From Billgrantia gudaonensis (lineage in GTDB: Bacteria; Pseudomonadota; Gammaproteobacteria; Pseudomonadales; Halomonadaceae): a DNA stretch of 64,000 nucleotides. A program made the translations under genes and the position numbers. The DNA lies in NCBI RefSeq assembly GCF_900100195.1, contig NZ_FNES01000001.1, positions 170,564 through 234,563 of the forward strand, read 5' to 3'. This document shows, piece by piece, positions 43,991 to 55,434 of this stretch. Under the pieces are notes generated by a model that saw nothing but the letters and a program-made list of their open reading frames with translations, was not told the origin of the DNA and did no database searches. The stretch's first letter is position 1. Each line of letters opens with the position of its first letter.

Positions 43991-44770
43991 TCAGGCCTGG
44001 CTTGCCAGGTGCTTGCGCAGGAAATTGCGAGTGCGTTCCTGATCGGGCTGGGTGAACAGGTCGTCGGGCGTGTTCTCCTCCACCACCACGCCGCCGTCCA
44101 TGAACATCGCCCAGTCGGACACGTCGCGGGCGAAGGCCATTTCGTGAGTGACGATGAGCATGGTCATGTGCTCTTCGGCGAGGCTCTTCATGACCTGGTT
44201 CACCTCTTCCACCAGCTCGGGGTCCAGCGCCGAGGTCGCCTCGTCGAAGAGCATGACCTTGGGACGCATGGCCAGGGCGCGAGCGATGGCGACGCGCTGT
44301 TTCTGGCCGCCCGACAGGGAGCTGGGATAGACCGCGGCCTTATCCGCCAGCCCCACTCTCTCCAGCAGTTCCATGCCCAGCTCCCGCGCGCTCTTGGCAT
44401 CCATTCCTTTGAGTTTCCTGGGCGCCAGCGTCACGTTCTCCAGCGTCGAAAGGTGAGGGAACAGATTGAAGTGCTGGAACACCATGCCCATGTTCTGGCG
44501 TATATGGTTGATGTGTCGCTCGAAGGCAAGGCCCTTCAAGTCGGGTCGGTTGACCTGGACGCCATCCAGCAGGATGCGGCCATCGTCGATCGCTTCCAGG
44601 TTGTTGATGGACCGTAGCAACGTGCTTTTTCCCGATCCCGACGGGCCGATGATGGAGATGATCTTGCCGCGGTCGACCCGGAGATCGATGCCCTTGAGCA
44701 CCTCGAGGTCACCGAATCGCTTCTTGACTCCCTGGAGCTCGACCATGGAAGTGTCTGTCGCTTGTGTCAT
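43991..44770 (-). CDS. Polar amino-acid ABC transporter ATP-binding protein (GlnQ/HisP-like)
   Basis: This 259-residue ATPase of a polar amino-acid importer has Walker [10 protein letters not shown] (about residues 41-49), a Q-loop in [10 protein letters not shown], the signature [17 protein letters not shown], Walker [15 protein letters not shown] and the switch histidine in [12 protein letters not shown]. It follows the two permease genes and is the last gene of the transporter operon. GlnQ-type systems carry glutamine, glutamate, arginine or related solutes; the substrate here is not determined. Confidence 0.95.
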   Translation of the reverse strand: MTQATDTSMVELQGVKKRFGDLEVLKGIDLRVDRGKIISIIGPSGSGKSTLLRSINNLEAIDDGRILLDGVQVNRPDLKGLAFERHINHIRQNMGMVFQHFNLFPHLSTLENVTLAPRKLKGMDAKSARELGMELLERVGLADKAAVYPSSLSGGQKQRVAIARALAMRPKVMLFDEATSALDPELVEEVNQVMKSLAEEHMTMLIVTHEMAFARDVSDWAMFMDGGVVVEENTPDDLFTQPDQERTRNFLRKHLASQA

Positions 44771-44782
44771 GTGTGTTCCTCG

Positions 44783-45436
44783 TTAGCGGCGAATGGCGGC
44801 ACGACGTTCTACCCAGGCTTGACCGGTTTCCATCAGAACGTTGATCAGGTAATAGATGACCGCGATCGTGATATAGAATTCGAAGGGGCGAAACGTCACG
44901 CTGATGGCATACTGCGAGAGATAGACCAGCTCGGCGATGCCGATGGCGGAGAGTACCGAGATGTCCTTGACCATGATGATCATGTTGTTACCGAGCTGGG
45001 GAATGGCGCGATAGAAGGCCTGCGGAATGATGATGTAAAAGAGGGTGGCGAGATGGCCGAACCCCAACGATCGCGAGGCTTCGTACTGTCCGCTCGATAC
45101 CGACTTGATGGTGGCAATGAAGATATCGGCGTTATAGGCCATATAGTGGAAGCCTAGCCCCAGAACGCCTACCACGATGGCCGGGATCAATATCCATTGC
45201 CCCATGCCGAAGTACAGGAAGTAAAGCTGGAGAAGGAGCGGCGTCGTCATGAAGAGCCAGATGAAGAAACGCAGCGGCCAGTTAACGGTTTTTTTCGTGT
45301 AGAGGGTGATTACGGCGACGATCTGGCCGCCGATGATCGACATGATGGCAACCACCAGGCCAATCAGGAGCGTGGCTCCTATACCCTTGATGAGAGTTGG
45401 AAAGTAGGTGATGACGGGGCTGAAGTCGAATTCCAT
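44783..45436 (-). CDS. Polar amino-acid ABC transporter permease
   Basis: This 217-residue inner-membrane permease of the HisMQ type has about five hydrophobic segments. The coupling motif EASRSLGFGHLATLFYIIIPQAF (EAA loop, about residues 132-154) docks on the ATPase. Twelve bases separate it from the ATPase gene. It pairs with the permease encoded at 45473-46129 to form a heterodimeric channel. Confidence 0.94.
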   Translation of the reverse strand: MEFDFSPVITYFPTLIKGIGATLLIGLVVAIMSIIGGQIVAVITLYTKKTVNWPLRFFIWLFMTTPLLLQLYFLYFGMGQWILIPAIVVGVLGLGFHYMAYNADIFIATIKSVSSGQYEASRSLGFGHLATLFYIIIPQAFYRAIPQLGNNMIIMVKDISVLSAIGIAELVYLSQYAISVTFRPFEFYITIAVIYYLINVLMETGQAWVERRAAIRR

Positions 45437-45472
45437 GATGGCTTACCCTGGTTGTGTCATGGCCTGGAAGTT

Positions 45473-46129
45473 CTACAGATAGGTGTATCGCGTGGCGCGA
45501 CGATAGAGGAACTCGACGATGCCCATGACGGCATAGATGATGACGATGTACATCAGGGCACTTACCGAGAAGACTTCCAGGGGCTTGTAGGTGGAGCCGA
45601 TCAGGCGCTGAGCCTGGTAGGTCAGTTCGACCACCGAGATGATGGATACCAGCGAGGAGTTCTTGACCAGGATGATGGCGAGCACGCCGATGGAGCGAAT
45701 CATCAAGCCGGCCGCTTGAGGCAGAACGATGTGCTGTAGCGTCGCGAAGCGGCCGAACCCGAGCGACCGAGACGCTTCGTGTTGCCCGCTGTCGACGGAT
45801 TCGATGGCGCCGCGTATGGCTTCGCTCATGTAGGCGCCAATGTTGAAGGCGCCGACTACCACGCCGCAGGTGAACGGGTCCAGGCGCAGGCCGATCGCGG
45901 GCCCGCCGTAGAACACCAGCAGCAGCTGTACGAAATAGGGAGTGCCGCGAACGACGCTGATATAGGCGCGTGCGAGCCAGCGGACGGGCGGAATTCGTGA
46001 GGTTCGCATCGCCACCAGCGCGGAGGCGATGAAGAAACCGAAGAAAAGGGCACGAGCCGATATGTCGATCGTGACCCAGGCCGCCTTCACCAGCAGCGGC
46101 GTTATATCGATCATCAAGTTGATGTCCAT
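45473..46129 (-). CDS. Polar amino-acid ABC transporter permease
   Basis: This 218-residue inner-membrane permease is the second of the pair. It has the EAA loop EASRSLGFGRFATLQHIVLPQAAGLM and the N-terminal family motif VVRGTPYFVQLLLVFYGGPA (about residues 57-76). It is separated by 36 bases from the other permease and by a hairpin from the binding-protein gene upstream. Confidence 0.94.
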   Translation of the reverse strand: MDINLMIDITPLLVKAAWVTIDISARALFFGFFIASALVAMRTSRIPPVRWLARAYISVVRGTPYFVQLLLVFYGGPAIGLRLDPFTCGVVVGAFNIGAYMSEAIRGAIESVDSGQHEASRSLGFGRFATLQHIVLPQAAGLMIRSIGVLAIILVKNSSLVSIISVVELTYQAQRLIGSTYKPLEVFSVSALMYIVIIYAVMGIVEFLYRRATRYTYL

Positions 46130-46172
46130 GAGCCCCTTTACTCAGTTGTTGCGATAAGAAGCCGGTTCAGGT

Positions 46173-46194
46173 CAGCAGGGCTCTCGCCCTGCTG
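46173..46194 (-). terminator. Hairpin between binding-protein and permease genes
   Basis: CAGCAGGGC (46173-46181) and GCCCTGCTG (46186-46194) form a perfect stem around TCTC. It lies 12 bases past the binding-protein stop. Such hairpins commonly keep the periplasmic binding-protein mRNA more abundant than the membrane components. Confidence 0.65.
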
Positions 46195-46206
46195 GTCCAG
46201 GATGGG

Positions 46207-47010
46207 TCAGTCGAACTCGACCCCTTCGCCGATCCACCTGTCGACGATCTCCTGATAGGTGCCATCTTCCTTGATTTCGGCCAGTGCGGTATTGAGGGCT
46301 TCCTTGAGCTGAGGCTTGTCTTTCTGAATGGAAATGGCTGCAGGCCAGCTGGGGAGCTCGCCCACATCGACCTGCTTGATGTCGATGTCCTCGTTGTTGA
46401 GTGCCACGTAGACAGGAATGTCATCGGCGATCATCACATCGATTCGACCCGTGGTGAGCGCATTGAGCATGTCGGGAAGGCCCTGGAAGGTCTGATTGCG
46501 CCATTTCCCGTCGCCGTTCTCGGTGGCCCATTGATTGCCGGTTTCGCCGAGAGTCGAGCCGACCCGCTTGCCGGAGAAATCGTCGATGCTGTTGACGTCA
46601 TCGGTGCCCTCCTGAACCCAGATGGAGAGTCCCGAGCTGTAATAACTGTCGGTGAAGTCGACGGCTTGCTGACGCTCTTCGGTCACGCTCATGCTGCAAA
46701 TGCAGGCGTCGAATCGGCCGCCGGCAAGAGCTGCAACGATGCCGTTCCACGGAGAGGTTTGAATATTGACCTCGACTCCCATCCTGTCTGCCAGCGCTTC
46801 GGCGATGTCTACATCGAAGCCGACCAGGTTCCCATCCGTGTCGACGTAGCTGAAAGGCGGATAAGCACCGGAGTTGGCGACCTGAAAGACGTCGTCCTGA
46901 ATCTCGGCGAAGTCCCGCGCCTGGGCGGGCAGGCTTGCCATGGTAATGGCGCCGATCAAGGTGATGGCCCCGATGAGAGGGCGATGGAATGGCTTGTTGT
47001 GAATTGTCAT
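46207..47010 (-). CDS. Periplasmic amino-acid-binding protein of the ABC importer
   Basis: This 267-residue secreted binding protein has a signal peptide ending in SLPAQA (about residue 31). The SBP_bac_3 fold has NSGAYPPFSYVDTDGNLVGFDVDIAEALADRMG (about 46-78), the family signature region. It is first in the transporter operon, 175 bases after the stop of the minus-strand thiolase gene. Cargo is probably a polar amino acid. Position near the aminotransferase operon hints at a shared substrate but does not prove it. Confidence 0.94.
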   Translation of the reverse strand: MTIHNKPFHRPLIGAITLIGAITMASLPAQARDFAEIQDDVFQVANSGAYPPFSYVDTDGNLVGFDVDIAEALADRMGVEVNIQTSPWNGIVAALAGGRFDACICSMSVTEERQQAVDFTDSYYSSGLSIWVQEGTDDVNSIDDFSGKRVGSTLGETGNQWATENGDGKWRNQTFQGLPDMLNALTTGRIDVMIADDIPVYVALNNEDIDIKQVDVGELPSWPAAISIQKDKPQLKEALNTALAEIKEDGTYQEIVDRWIGEGVEFD

Positions 47011-47185
47011 GTCGATTCCTGCTCGATGTTGGTTCGTTTTTGTGAGGCTTGCGACACGTTCCGTGTCGCGGCATGTCGCATTGATGCTTCACGCTTTCGA
47101 AGCGGGTCCGGGCCTTGCTGCGCTATCACCTCCCGTTATTTTCTTGAAGTTGAATGTTCGACATTAGCAAGCCTTGTTGGCGCCG

Positions 47186-48372
<1,187 letters not shown>

Positions 48373-48376
<4 letters not shown>

Positions 48377-49656
48377 GCGTCGCGTTCTCCGGAGTCGGCC
48401 AGCCGTGACCAGCGGTGCAGGAACAGGGCGTAGGTGGTCAGCACGTGGCGGATGGAGTCGATGGAGACACATTCGTCGACGCCGTGGATGCGTTCGGCCA
48501 CCGGGCCGTAGCAGGTGCCATTGATCCCGCCACTGACGTGGAAGGCCCGCAGGTCGGTGGTGCAGGTGGAGAGGTAGTGGGACGGTGGGGCGCCGAGCAA
48601 CGCCTCGTGGCACGCCGAGAGCAGGCGGATGCCCGGCGTGTCGAGATCGACTTGATGCCCCTCGGAGCGGAATCCGTGGAAATCGAGTCGTGGCAGCGGG
48701 CTGCCATTGGCGAGCTGGGCATGGCGATGCTCGACGGTGCGTCTGACCCGGGTCATCACCTCGCCCGTCGTCATGCCCGGCGGGAAGCCGACCCGGCCTT
48801 CGAGTACCGCATGGGCCGGTACGCTGGAGGCCCAGTTGCCGCCTTCGATCTTGCCGATGCTCAGGTTGAAGGGGTGCGGATGTTCGGCGTAGAGCGCCGG
48901 GCGGGGAAGGGCGTTGATCTCCGCCTCCAGCGTCTCGAAGGCGGGCAGATAGTCGACGATCGCCTCGATGGCGTTGCTTCCGGCTCCGGTGTCGAGCACG
49001 TGGGCCGGCACGCCGTCGAGGCGCAGGCGGAACCATAGTACGCCTACCTGGCCGCTGTAGATCTGCGCGCCAAAGGGCTCGGGAATCAGCACGAAGTCGC
49101 CGCCATGGCCTTGATGCAGGCAGGCCAGGGCACCGTTGCCGGTGCACTCTTCCTCGATCACCGTCTGCAGGGTGAGCGGGAAGTCGATGGTTTCGCCGGC
49201 TCGGCGTACGGCCTGCACGGCCAGGGTCATGGCGGCGATGCCGGCTTTCATGTCGCCGGCGCCTCGACCGTAGAGCCAGCCGTCTCGCTCCCAGGGTTCC
49301 CAGGGTGGCCGGGTCCACATGTCGGTGGGTTCGGCGGGCACCACGTCCAGATGGCCGTTGAATACCAGATGGGGGCCGCTGGCTTCGGGGTTGAGCCGCG
49401 ACACCAGGTTATAGCGTCCGGTGGGGTCCCACTCGGTGGGGGCGCGGTGCGGGTTCTCGGCGAAGCCGGGAGCGTCGAGCGGCACACGGGTCGTCGGTAG
49501 GCCCAGGCGCTCGAACCAGCGCTCCATGGTATCCAGTGCGCCGTGCTCGCGGCCCAGCACGCTGTAGCCGCGCACCAGGTCGCAGGTCATGGCGAGGGCA
49601 TCATCCATCAGCGCCTCGCACTCGGCGACGATGCGTTTCTCGGTGGCGGTGAGCAT
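48373..49656 (-). CDS. M20-family metallo-deacylase (ArgE/DapE-like)
   Basis: This 427-residue zinc amidohydrolase has metal ligands His102 and Asp104 in NGHLDVVP, Asp135 in RGAGDMKAG, and Glu168-Glu170 in VIEEECTG. A dimerisation domain lies in the middle. The family removes acyl groups from amino acids or cleaves dipeptides. In this operon it probably deacylates an N-acyl amino acid produced or used by the pathway. It overlaps both neighbours by 1 and 4 bases, so expression is tightly coupled. Confidence 0.9.
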
Positions 49657-50309
49657 CAGAACCTCCCCAGCTGCCGTTCGTCGATGTTCAGCTCGGCTTC
49701 GGTGGCCTCACGCAGCTCGGCAACGCTCAGCCCCTCGGCGATGTCCACCACGGCGAGCCCCTGCGGTGTCACGTCCATCACCGCCTTGTCGGTGATGATG
49801 CGCGACACGCAGCGCGGTGCGGTGAGCGGCAGGCGACAGTGCTCGAGGACCTTGGGGTTGCCGTGCTTGTCGTTGTGCGAGCACAGGATCACCAGGCGCC
49901 TGACCTTCTGCGCCAGCTCCATGGCGCCGCCGATGCCCGGCGAAAACTGGCCGGGGATCTTCCAGTTGGCCAGGTTGCCTTCGGCATCCACCTCGAAGGC
50001 GCCCATGAAGGTGAGATCCACGCGGCTGCGGCGGATCATGGCGAAAGAGGTGGCGCTGTCGAACACGCTGGCGCCGGGGCGAGTGGCGATGTAGGTGCCG
50101 CCGGAGTCGATCATGTCGTAGTCCGGCGCTTCGCCCTCGGCCCGCGGGCGACAGCCCAGCACCCCGTTCTCCGAGTGCACCAGCACCTCCATTTCTGCCG
50201 GCAGGTAATGGAAGAGCCGGGTGGGTAGGCCGATGCCCAGGTTGACGATCTGCCCGGGAAGAACCTCGCGGGCGGCGCGGGCGAGAATGCGTGTTTGATC
50301 AGCCGACAT
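49656..50309 (-). CDS. 3-oxoacid CoA-transferase subunit B
   Basis: This 217-residue catalytic subunit of a family I CoA-transferase has the covalent-intermediate glutamate Glu47 in HSENGVLG and the usual GIGLPTRLFHYLP before it. Length equals typical AtoA/ScoB. It overlaps subunit A by 11 bases and the M20 gene by one. Together the subunits move CoA between a donor acyl-CoA and a carboxylic acid, probably the 3-oxo acid made by the aminotransferase. Confidence 0.93.
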   Translation of the reverse strand: MSADQTRILARAAREVLPGQIVNLGIGLPTRLFHYLPAEMEVLVHSENGVLGCRPRAEGEAPDYDMIDSGGTYIATRPGASVFDSATSFAMIRRSRVDLTFMGAFEVDAEGNLANWKIPGQFSPGIGGAMELAQKVRRLVILCSHNDKHGNPKVLEHCRLPLTAPRCVSRIITDKAVMDVTPQGLAVVDIAEGLSVAELREATEAELNIDERQLGRF

Positions 50310-51000
50310 GGGCGCGCCTCCCCTGCTCAGCGGTGGCGGGGTCGACGCGAACCACCTGACTAACGAAGGCACAGGGCGTGTGGATCGCCTCGGGCGCTAG
50401 GCGGCCCGGCTCGTCGACGCGGTAGGCCTGGGCGATGACGGTGTCGGCGGCCATGGCCATCAGCGGATTGAAGTTGCTGGCGGTGGCGCGATAGATCAGG
50501 TTGCCGTAGCGGTCGGCGCGCTCGGCGTGGACCAGGGCGAAATCGGCGTAGAGCGCCGGCTCGATGCCCCAGACGCGACCGTCCAGTTCGATCTCGCGGC
50601 GCTCGGCGGCGATCTCGGTGCCCTGGCCGATGTCGGTCAGAAAGGCGTGATGACCGGCGCCGGCACTGCGGATCTTTTCGGCGAGCAGCCCCTGGGGGAC
50701 CAGCGTCACGTCGAGCTCGCCACGGTTCATGGCGTCGATGGCGCGGCGGTTGAGGCCGACGTGCGAGGTGACCAAGCGGGTCACGCGGCCGGCTTCGATC
50801 AGTTTGCCGATGCCGATGCCCGGCTCGTTGGCGTCGTTCTTGATCAGGGTGAGATCGTGCTGGCCCTGTGCCAGCAGTTCGTCGATCAGAGCGAAGGGGG
50901 TGCCCGGCGAGCCGAAGCCGCCGACCATGATCGAGGCGCCATGGGGAATGGCGGCGATGGCCGCCTCGATGGTGCGATGCTTGTGGGTGAGCAATGTCAT
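50299..51000 (-). CDS. 3-oxoacid CoA-transferase subunit A
   Basis: This 233-residue CoA-binding subunit has the glycine-rich VGGFGSPGTPFALIDELL (about residues 23-40) and the family stretch GIEPALYADFALVHAERADRYGNLIYRA. I chose ATG 51000 because the upstream extension to 51144 has no family similarity and GAAAGGCCC lies upstream. It follows the aminotransferase gene by 34 bases and overlaps subunit B. Confidence 0.93.
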   Translation of the reverse strand: MTLLTHKHRTIEAAIAAIPHGASIMVGGFGSPGTPFALIDELLAQGQHDLTLIKNDANEPGIGIGKLIEAGRVTRLVTSHVGLNRRAIDAMNRGELDVTLVPQGLLAEKIRSAGAGHHAFLTDIGQGTEIAAERREIELDGRVWGIEPALYADFALVHAERADRYGNLIYRATASNFNPLMAMAADTVIAQAYRVDEPGRLAPEAIHTPCAFVSQVVRVDPATAEQGRRAHVG

Positions 51001-51034
51001 GTAGGGCCTTTCTCGTCGCATTCTTTCGGCAGGG

Positions 51035-52393
51035 TCAGCGGGCGACGCCGAGCGCCTCGGCAGAGGCCGGCGCGGCCACCTCGCGGTCGAAGCGCACCAG
51101 GGCGCGCGAGAGCCGCTCGAGCAGCTCGGCAGTATCGTCGGCACCGATGGTCAGCGGCGGCGCCACCAGGAAATGGTCACCGGCCACGCCGTCGAGCGTG
51201 CGCCGCGGATAGATCAGCAGACCTTCCGCCCTGGCCAGCGCGGTGATCCGAGCGAAGCGGTTCTCCTCGGCGGGGAAGGGCGCCTTGGTGTCGGGATCGG
51301 CTACCAGTTCCACGCCCCACAGGAGCCCGCGGCCGCGTACGTCGCCGAGCCACGGAAAGCGTGCTTGAAGCACAGCGAGACCGGCCTCGAGCTCGCGGCC
51401 GCGGGCGGCCACGTTGTCGAGCACGTTCTCGCGCTGCATGGCCTCGATCACGGCGAGCCCGGTAGCGCAGGCCAACGGGTTGCCGGCATAGGTGTGGCCG
51501 TGCTGGAAGCCGCCGGCGGCCATCACGGCGTCGACGATATCGGTACGGGCAAGGAGTGCGCCCACCGGGTAGTAGCCGGCGCCGAGTCCCTTGGCGGTGG
51601 CCAGCAGGTCGGGGGTGATGGCGTAGTGCTGATAGGCGAACCAGTCGCCGGTGCGGCCGACGCCGGTGAGTACCTCGTCGAGGATCAAGAGGCAGCCGAA
51701 CTCGTCGCACAGGGCGCGAATGCCTTGCAGGTAGCGCTGCCCGAGTACCCGTGCGCCGGTGCTGGCGCCGCCGATGGGTTCCAGTACGAAGGCGACGATC
51801 GACTCGGGCCCGGCGGCTTCGATGGCCTGGCGGGTCTCGGCCAGCACGCGGTCGACATGGCTGGCGTCGTCCGCATCGCCGTGGCGGTAGAAGTCGGGGC
51901 CGGCCACCTTGAGCGAGGCTGTGATGAGCGCGTCGAAGGCGGCCTCGAGCGGCCGGTAGCCGGTCACGCCCAGGGCGCCCAGGGTGCTGCCGTGATAGGA
52001 GGGGCGCAGCGAGACGAAGCGCCGGCGCTGCGTCTCGCCGCGAGCCACGAAGTACTGGCGGGCGAGCTTGAGCGCCGACTCCACCGCCTCCGAGCCGCTG
52101 GAAACGAAGAACACCTTGTCGAGCTGGCCCGCGGTGAGTTCGACCAGCGCCCGGCCCAGCGCCACGGCCGGGGCGTTCTCGAACTGGGTGCGGTAGGTGA
52201 AAGCGACTCGGTCCAACTGGGCGAGCATGGCGTCGCGGATGTCGCGTCGGCCGTGGCCCAGGTTGCAGGCGATGGCGCCGGCACAGCCGTCGAGATACTC
52301 GTGGCCGTGGGCATCCCATAGCCTGACGCCATCGGCATGGCTCACTTCGGGCAGGGCCGTGCCCGCCTGATAGAACAGGGGGGAGTGGTTCAT
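51035..52393 (-). CDS. Class III PLP-dependent aminotransferase
   Basis: This 452-residue omega- or beta-amino-acid aminotransferase has the PLP lysine Lys268 in ATAKGLGAGYYPVGA, the phosphate loop SSGSEAVESALKLARQY (about 98-114) and the ring-binding Asp239 in LILDEVLTG. Class III enzymes act on amino groups away from the alpha carbon. It heads the operon and is divergent from a LysR regulator gene. Next to a CoA-transferase and thiolase, a beta-amino acid giving a 3-oxo acid is the simplest substrate. Confidence 0.93.
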   Translation of the reverse strand: MNHSPLFYQAGTALPEVSHADGVRLWDAHGHEYLDGCAGAIACNLGHGRRDIRDAMLAQLDRVAFTYRTQFENAPAVALGRALVELTAGQLDKVFFVSSGSEAVESALKLARQYFVARGETQRRRFVSLRPSYHGSTLGALGVTGYRPLEAAFDALITASLKVAGPDFYRHGDADDASHVDRVLAETRQAIEAAGPESIVAFVLEPIGGASTGARVLGQRYLQGIRALCDEFGCLLILDEVLTGVGRTGDWFAYQHYAITPDLLATAKGLGAGYYPVGALLARTDIVDAVMAAGGFQHGHTYAGNPLACATGLAVIEAMQRENVLDNVAARGRELEAGLAVLQARFPWLGDVRGRGLLWGVELVADPDTKAPFPAEENRFARITALARAEGLLIYPRRTLDGVAGDHFLVAPPLTIGADDTAELLERLSRALVRFDREVAAPASAEALGVAR

Positions 52394-52480
52394 GGCAGTG
52401 TCCGTGTTGTCGTTATCGTCGGGAAGCGATCCCGTGCGGTTGACTGCAGTCTAGGTAGGGGTGACAGTGTATTTCAATAT

Positions 52481-52516
52481 ATGATCTTTTTTACGAATTT
52501 GATGATTTTTGATCAT
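52481..52516. promoter_or_regulatory. Inverted repeat in the LysR/aminotransferase intergenic region
   Basis: ATGATC (52481-52486) and GATCAT (52511-52516) flank AT-rich sequence that also contains TTGAT repeats. The AT-rich divergent region of 121 bases is where the LysR protein should bind. The exact operator is not certain. Confidence 0.45.
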
Positions 52517-53420
52517 GGCAGACGTCAACATCCATTCGCTCAAGGCGCTGGCGGTGTTCAAGACGCTTTACGAGGCGGGCAGCGCTTCGCAGGCGGCGCG
52601 CATCCTGGGCATCACCCAGTCGGGGGTGAGCCGTTCGCTGTCGCAGCTCGAGCACAACCTGGGGCTGCAGCTCTTCCTGCGCGAGAAGAATCGGCTGGTC
52701 GCCACGCCCGAGGCCAAGGAGCTCTACGAGGAGATCCTGCGCCTGATGGGCAACATCGAGGAGTTGCGTCACAGCGTGCTGGCGCTCAAGGAGTTCGGCA
52801 CTTCGCGGCTGCGCATCGCGGCCATTCCCGGGCTGTCGTTCGGTTTCGTGCCGCGGCTGGTGGCCGGGCTGCTGGCCACTCATCCGAGCGTCAGCGTCAG
52901 CCTCGACATGCTCTCGAGTCATGAGGTGCAGATGGCGGTGGAGTCGAGCCACGCCGACATCGGTCTGGTGACCCTGCCGGTGGCTTCGCCGGTGCTACGG
53001 GTGGAGCCGTGGTTGGAAACCGAGGCGGTGTGCCTGCTGCCCGGCGGACATCCGCTGGCCGAGCGCGAGAGCATCGAGGTGGCCGATCTTGCCGAGCAGC
53101 ACGTGGTGATCAGCAACCAGCCGAGCTTGAGTCACAATCCGCTGCTCGAACTCATCGCCCAGCACGGCGTGCACATTGCCGGCAAGACAGAGGCCAACAT
53201 CGGTACCATCGCGGCGCTGGTGGCCAACCGGGTGGGCATCACGGTGATGAACCCCATTACTGCAAAGGATCAGCTCGCACCGCACGATGAGGTGGTCATG
53301 CGCCCCTTCGCGCCGGCCATGGCGTTTCGTTTCGGGCTGGTGTATCGCGACAACTGGAAGCACGCCAGGGTGCTCGATTTCGTGCGCGATCGGGGTCGGG
53401 CTTTGCTGGCAGGATATTGA
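52515..53420 (+). CDS. LysR-family transcriptional regulator
   Basis: This 301-residue regulator has an N-terminal winged helix (about residues 4-62: HSLKALAVFKTLYEAGSASQAARILGITQSGVSRSLSQLEHNLG in outline) and a periplasmic-binding-like effector domain. It is divergent from the aminotransferase operon and probably activates it when the substrate is present. ATG 52515 gives MADVNIH; an in-frame TTG two codons earlier is possible. A strong hairpin follows the stop directly. Confidence 0.93.
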   Translation: MADVNIHSLKALAVFKTLYEAGSASQAARILGITQSGVSRSLSQLEHNLGLQLFLREKNRLVATPEAKELYEEILRLMGNIEELRHSVLALKEFGTSRLRIAAIPGLSFGFVPRLVAGLLATHPSVSVSLDMLSSHEVQMAVESSHADIGLVTLPVASPVLRVEPWLETEAVCLLPGGHPLAERESIEVADLAEQHVVISNQPSLSHNPLLELIAQHGVHIAGKTEANIGTIAALVANRVGITVMNPITAKDQLAPHDEVVMRPFAPAMAFRFGLVYRDNWKHARVLDFVRDRGRALLAGY

Positions 53421-53444
53421 GGGCCGCGCCGAATGGCGCGGCCC
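53421..53444. terminator. Terminator hairpin between convergent LysR and chemoreceptor genes
   Basis: GGGCCGCGCC (53421-53430) and GGCGCGGCCC (53435-53444) form a perfect 10-bp stem around GAAT, starting one base after the LysR stop. It probably serves both strands. Confidence 0.75.
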
Positions 53445-53457
53445 GGGCGGCGAACCC

Positions 53458-55149
53458 TCAGAAGGCTTGCCACTCGCCCTCTGCCTGGGCGGCGTGGCTC
53501 AGCTGCCGTGGCTTGGCAGGGCGTGCCGCGTCTTGGCGTTGCGGCCTGGCGGCACGCGCCGTGTGCGGGGTCGGATCCCGCTCGTCATGGCCCTCGCTGA
53601 GGCGGAAGGCCTGTACCAGGGTGGTCAGGCGCTCGGCCTCCTCGCGCAGCGAGGCGGCGGAGACGCTGGTTTCCTCCACCAGCGAGACGTTCTGCTGGGT
53701 GGCCGAGTCCATCTGGTTGACGGCCGTGCTCACCTGATCGATGCCGGATTCCTGCTCCTTGACCGCCGCGGAGATCTCGTTCATCAGCCCGGAGACCCGG
53801 CGGATGGCCTCGACGGTCTCCTCGATGCCTTCACCGCTGCGTACGGCCTGCTCGGCACCCTGGGCGATGCGCTGGGTGATTCCCTCGATCATGGTGCGAA
53901 TCTGCTGGGAGGACTCGGTGGTGCGGGTGGACAGCTTGCGCACCTCCTCGGCGACCACGGCGAAGCCGCGGCCATGTTCGCCGGCGCGGGCGGCCTCCAC
54001 CGAGGCGTTGAGCGCCAGGATGTTGGTCTGGAAGGCGATGCCGTCGATCACTTCGACGATCTCGGCCACCTGGCGCGAGTTGGCCTCGAGTTCGCGCATC
54101 AGCTCCACGGTGCGGCGTACTTCTCTGGTGCCCGATTCGGCCTGGTCGGCGGCTTGGGTGGAGAGGGTGTCGGCCGAAGAGGCCGATTCGCTGTTCTGGC
54201 GCACGATGGAGGACATCTCTTCCATGCTGGAAGCCGTCTGCTGCAGGGCCGAGGCCTGCTGCTCGGTGCGCGAGGCGAGATCCTCGCTGCCGGTGGCGAT
54301 CTCGCGGGAGGCCACGCGTACGCTCTGGGCGCTGCGGCTCACCGCGCTGAAGCTGCGGTCCATGCGCGCGATGAAGGCATCGAATTCGGTGGCCAGTTCG
54401 CCGATCTCGTCCTTGCGCTGGCTGTGGATGCGGGCGGTCAGGTCGCCTTCACCCTCGGTGATGTCGCGGATGCGCCCGCTCACCTGGCGCAGGGCGCGCG
54501 ACATCAGGTTGGGGCCGACCAGGGCGATGGCCAGGGCGGTGATGAAAACCAGGCCGACGAAGCCGAATACCCAGCGTTGCTGCACGCGAACGGTGGCGAT
54601 GGTGTCCGCTTCCAGCCGCTCGCCGCTGGCGTCGGCGTTCTGTCCGGCGATGTCGTAGAGGTCGCGCAGTGCACCGAAGGTGGCTTGCGACTCGCCCATC
54701 AACTGTGCCTGGGCGGCTCCGACATCGCCATCGCGATGCCTTTCGAAGACCGCTTCCGAAGCGGAGCGCCAGTTATCGAAGCGTGTCTCGTAGTCGTCGA
54801 GCCCCTGCATGACGTCGGGGTAGGCGTCGAGATGGGACATGAAGTCGTGCATGCGGTCGTAGGCCTGCTCGGCGTTCTCCCGATAGTCGGCATAGTGCGC
54901 TTCGGCAGCGTCGCTGCCCGGCTCTTCGTCGAGCACGGCGAACTCGGCCACGCGGGCCTGGTAGAGGTCGCGGTCGGCGTTGAGCACGGCAGAGACGGCC
55001 GGGTTGAAGGCACCGCTGAATTCGGTCATGCGTTGTCGGACGCTGCCTACCAGCAGGGCATCGGCGATCACGACGATGACCAGGGCCACGGCGACGCCGA
55101 TGAAAGCCAGCGTATACTTGACGTTGATGCGGTGCAGTTTCTCGAGCAT
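53458..55149 (-). CDS. Methyl-accepting chemotaxis protein
   Basis: This transmembrane chemoreceptor of 563 residues has a first membrane helix (about residues 10-33), a periplasmic four-helix sensor (about 40-185), a second helix (about 195-215) and HAMP (about 216-268). The cytoplasmic signalling domain has the hairpin tip [18 protein letters not shown] and [42 protein letters not shown]. The C-terminus EWQAF fits the pentapeptide tether bound by CheR/CheB. The ligand is unknown. I chose ATG 55149, which begins [12 protein letters not shown]; longer upstream frames lack receptor features. Confidence 0.94.
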   Translation of the reverse strand: MLEKLHRINVKYTLAFIGVAVALVIVVIADALLVGSVRQRMTEFSGAFNPAVSAVLNADRDLYQARVAEFAVLDEEPGSDAAEAHYADYRENAEQAYDRMHDFMSHLDAYPDVMQGLDDYETRFDNWRSASEAVFERHRDGDVGAAQAQLMGESQATFGALRDLYDIAGQNADASGERLEADTIATVRVQQRWVFGFVGLVFITALAIALVGPNLMSRALRQVSGRIRDITEGEGDLTARIHSQRKDEIGELATEFDAFIARMDRSFSAVSRSAQSVRVASREIATGSEDLASRTEQQASALQQTASSMEEMSSIVRQNSESASSADTLSTQAADQAESGTREVRRTVELMRELEANSRQVAEIVEVIDGIAFQTNILALNASVEAARAGEHGRGFAVVAEEVRKLSTRTTESSQQIRTMIEGITQRIAQGAEQAVRSGEGIEETVEAIRRVSGLMNEISAAVKEQESGIDQVSTAVNQMDSATQQNVSLVEETSVSAASLREEAERLTTLVQAFRLSEGHDERDPTPHTARAARPQRQDAARPAKPRQLSHAAQAEGEWQAF

Positions 55150-55434
55150 GTGTGGGCCTCTGCGTGTCCGGTCTTGTGCGGTCGGGGGCATCGAGGTACC
55201 CCTTGCTTTGTTGTGCGACGCACGCCTGGGCGCGCCATCAATACCTCCTTCGGCGAATGGCGGGTTTTCTTTAGCTAGAGTGAGTGCTCGCCAGCCGCGA
55301 ACGCCAGCTCTCACCTGCCGGGCATGGGGCATGGCCAGGCGGGCGGAGCAGGCGGCGAAAGCCAGTGCTACCATCGCCGCATCAGGCGTCGATGGCCTGC
55401 TCGGTCCCACCCCAATTCCGCTTGGAGAACTTTC

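Noticed and set aside
48377..49318. Minus-strand extension upstream of the thiolase
   Set aside because: It is a shifted reading of the M20 gene; the thiolase starts naturally at 48376 with the usual N-terminus.
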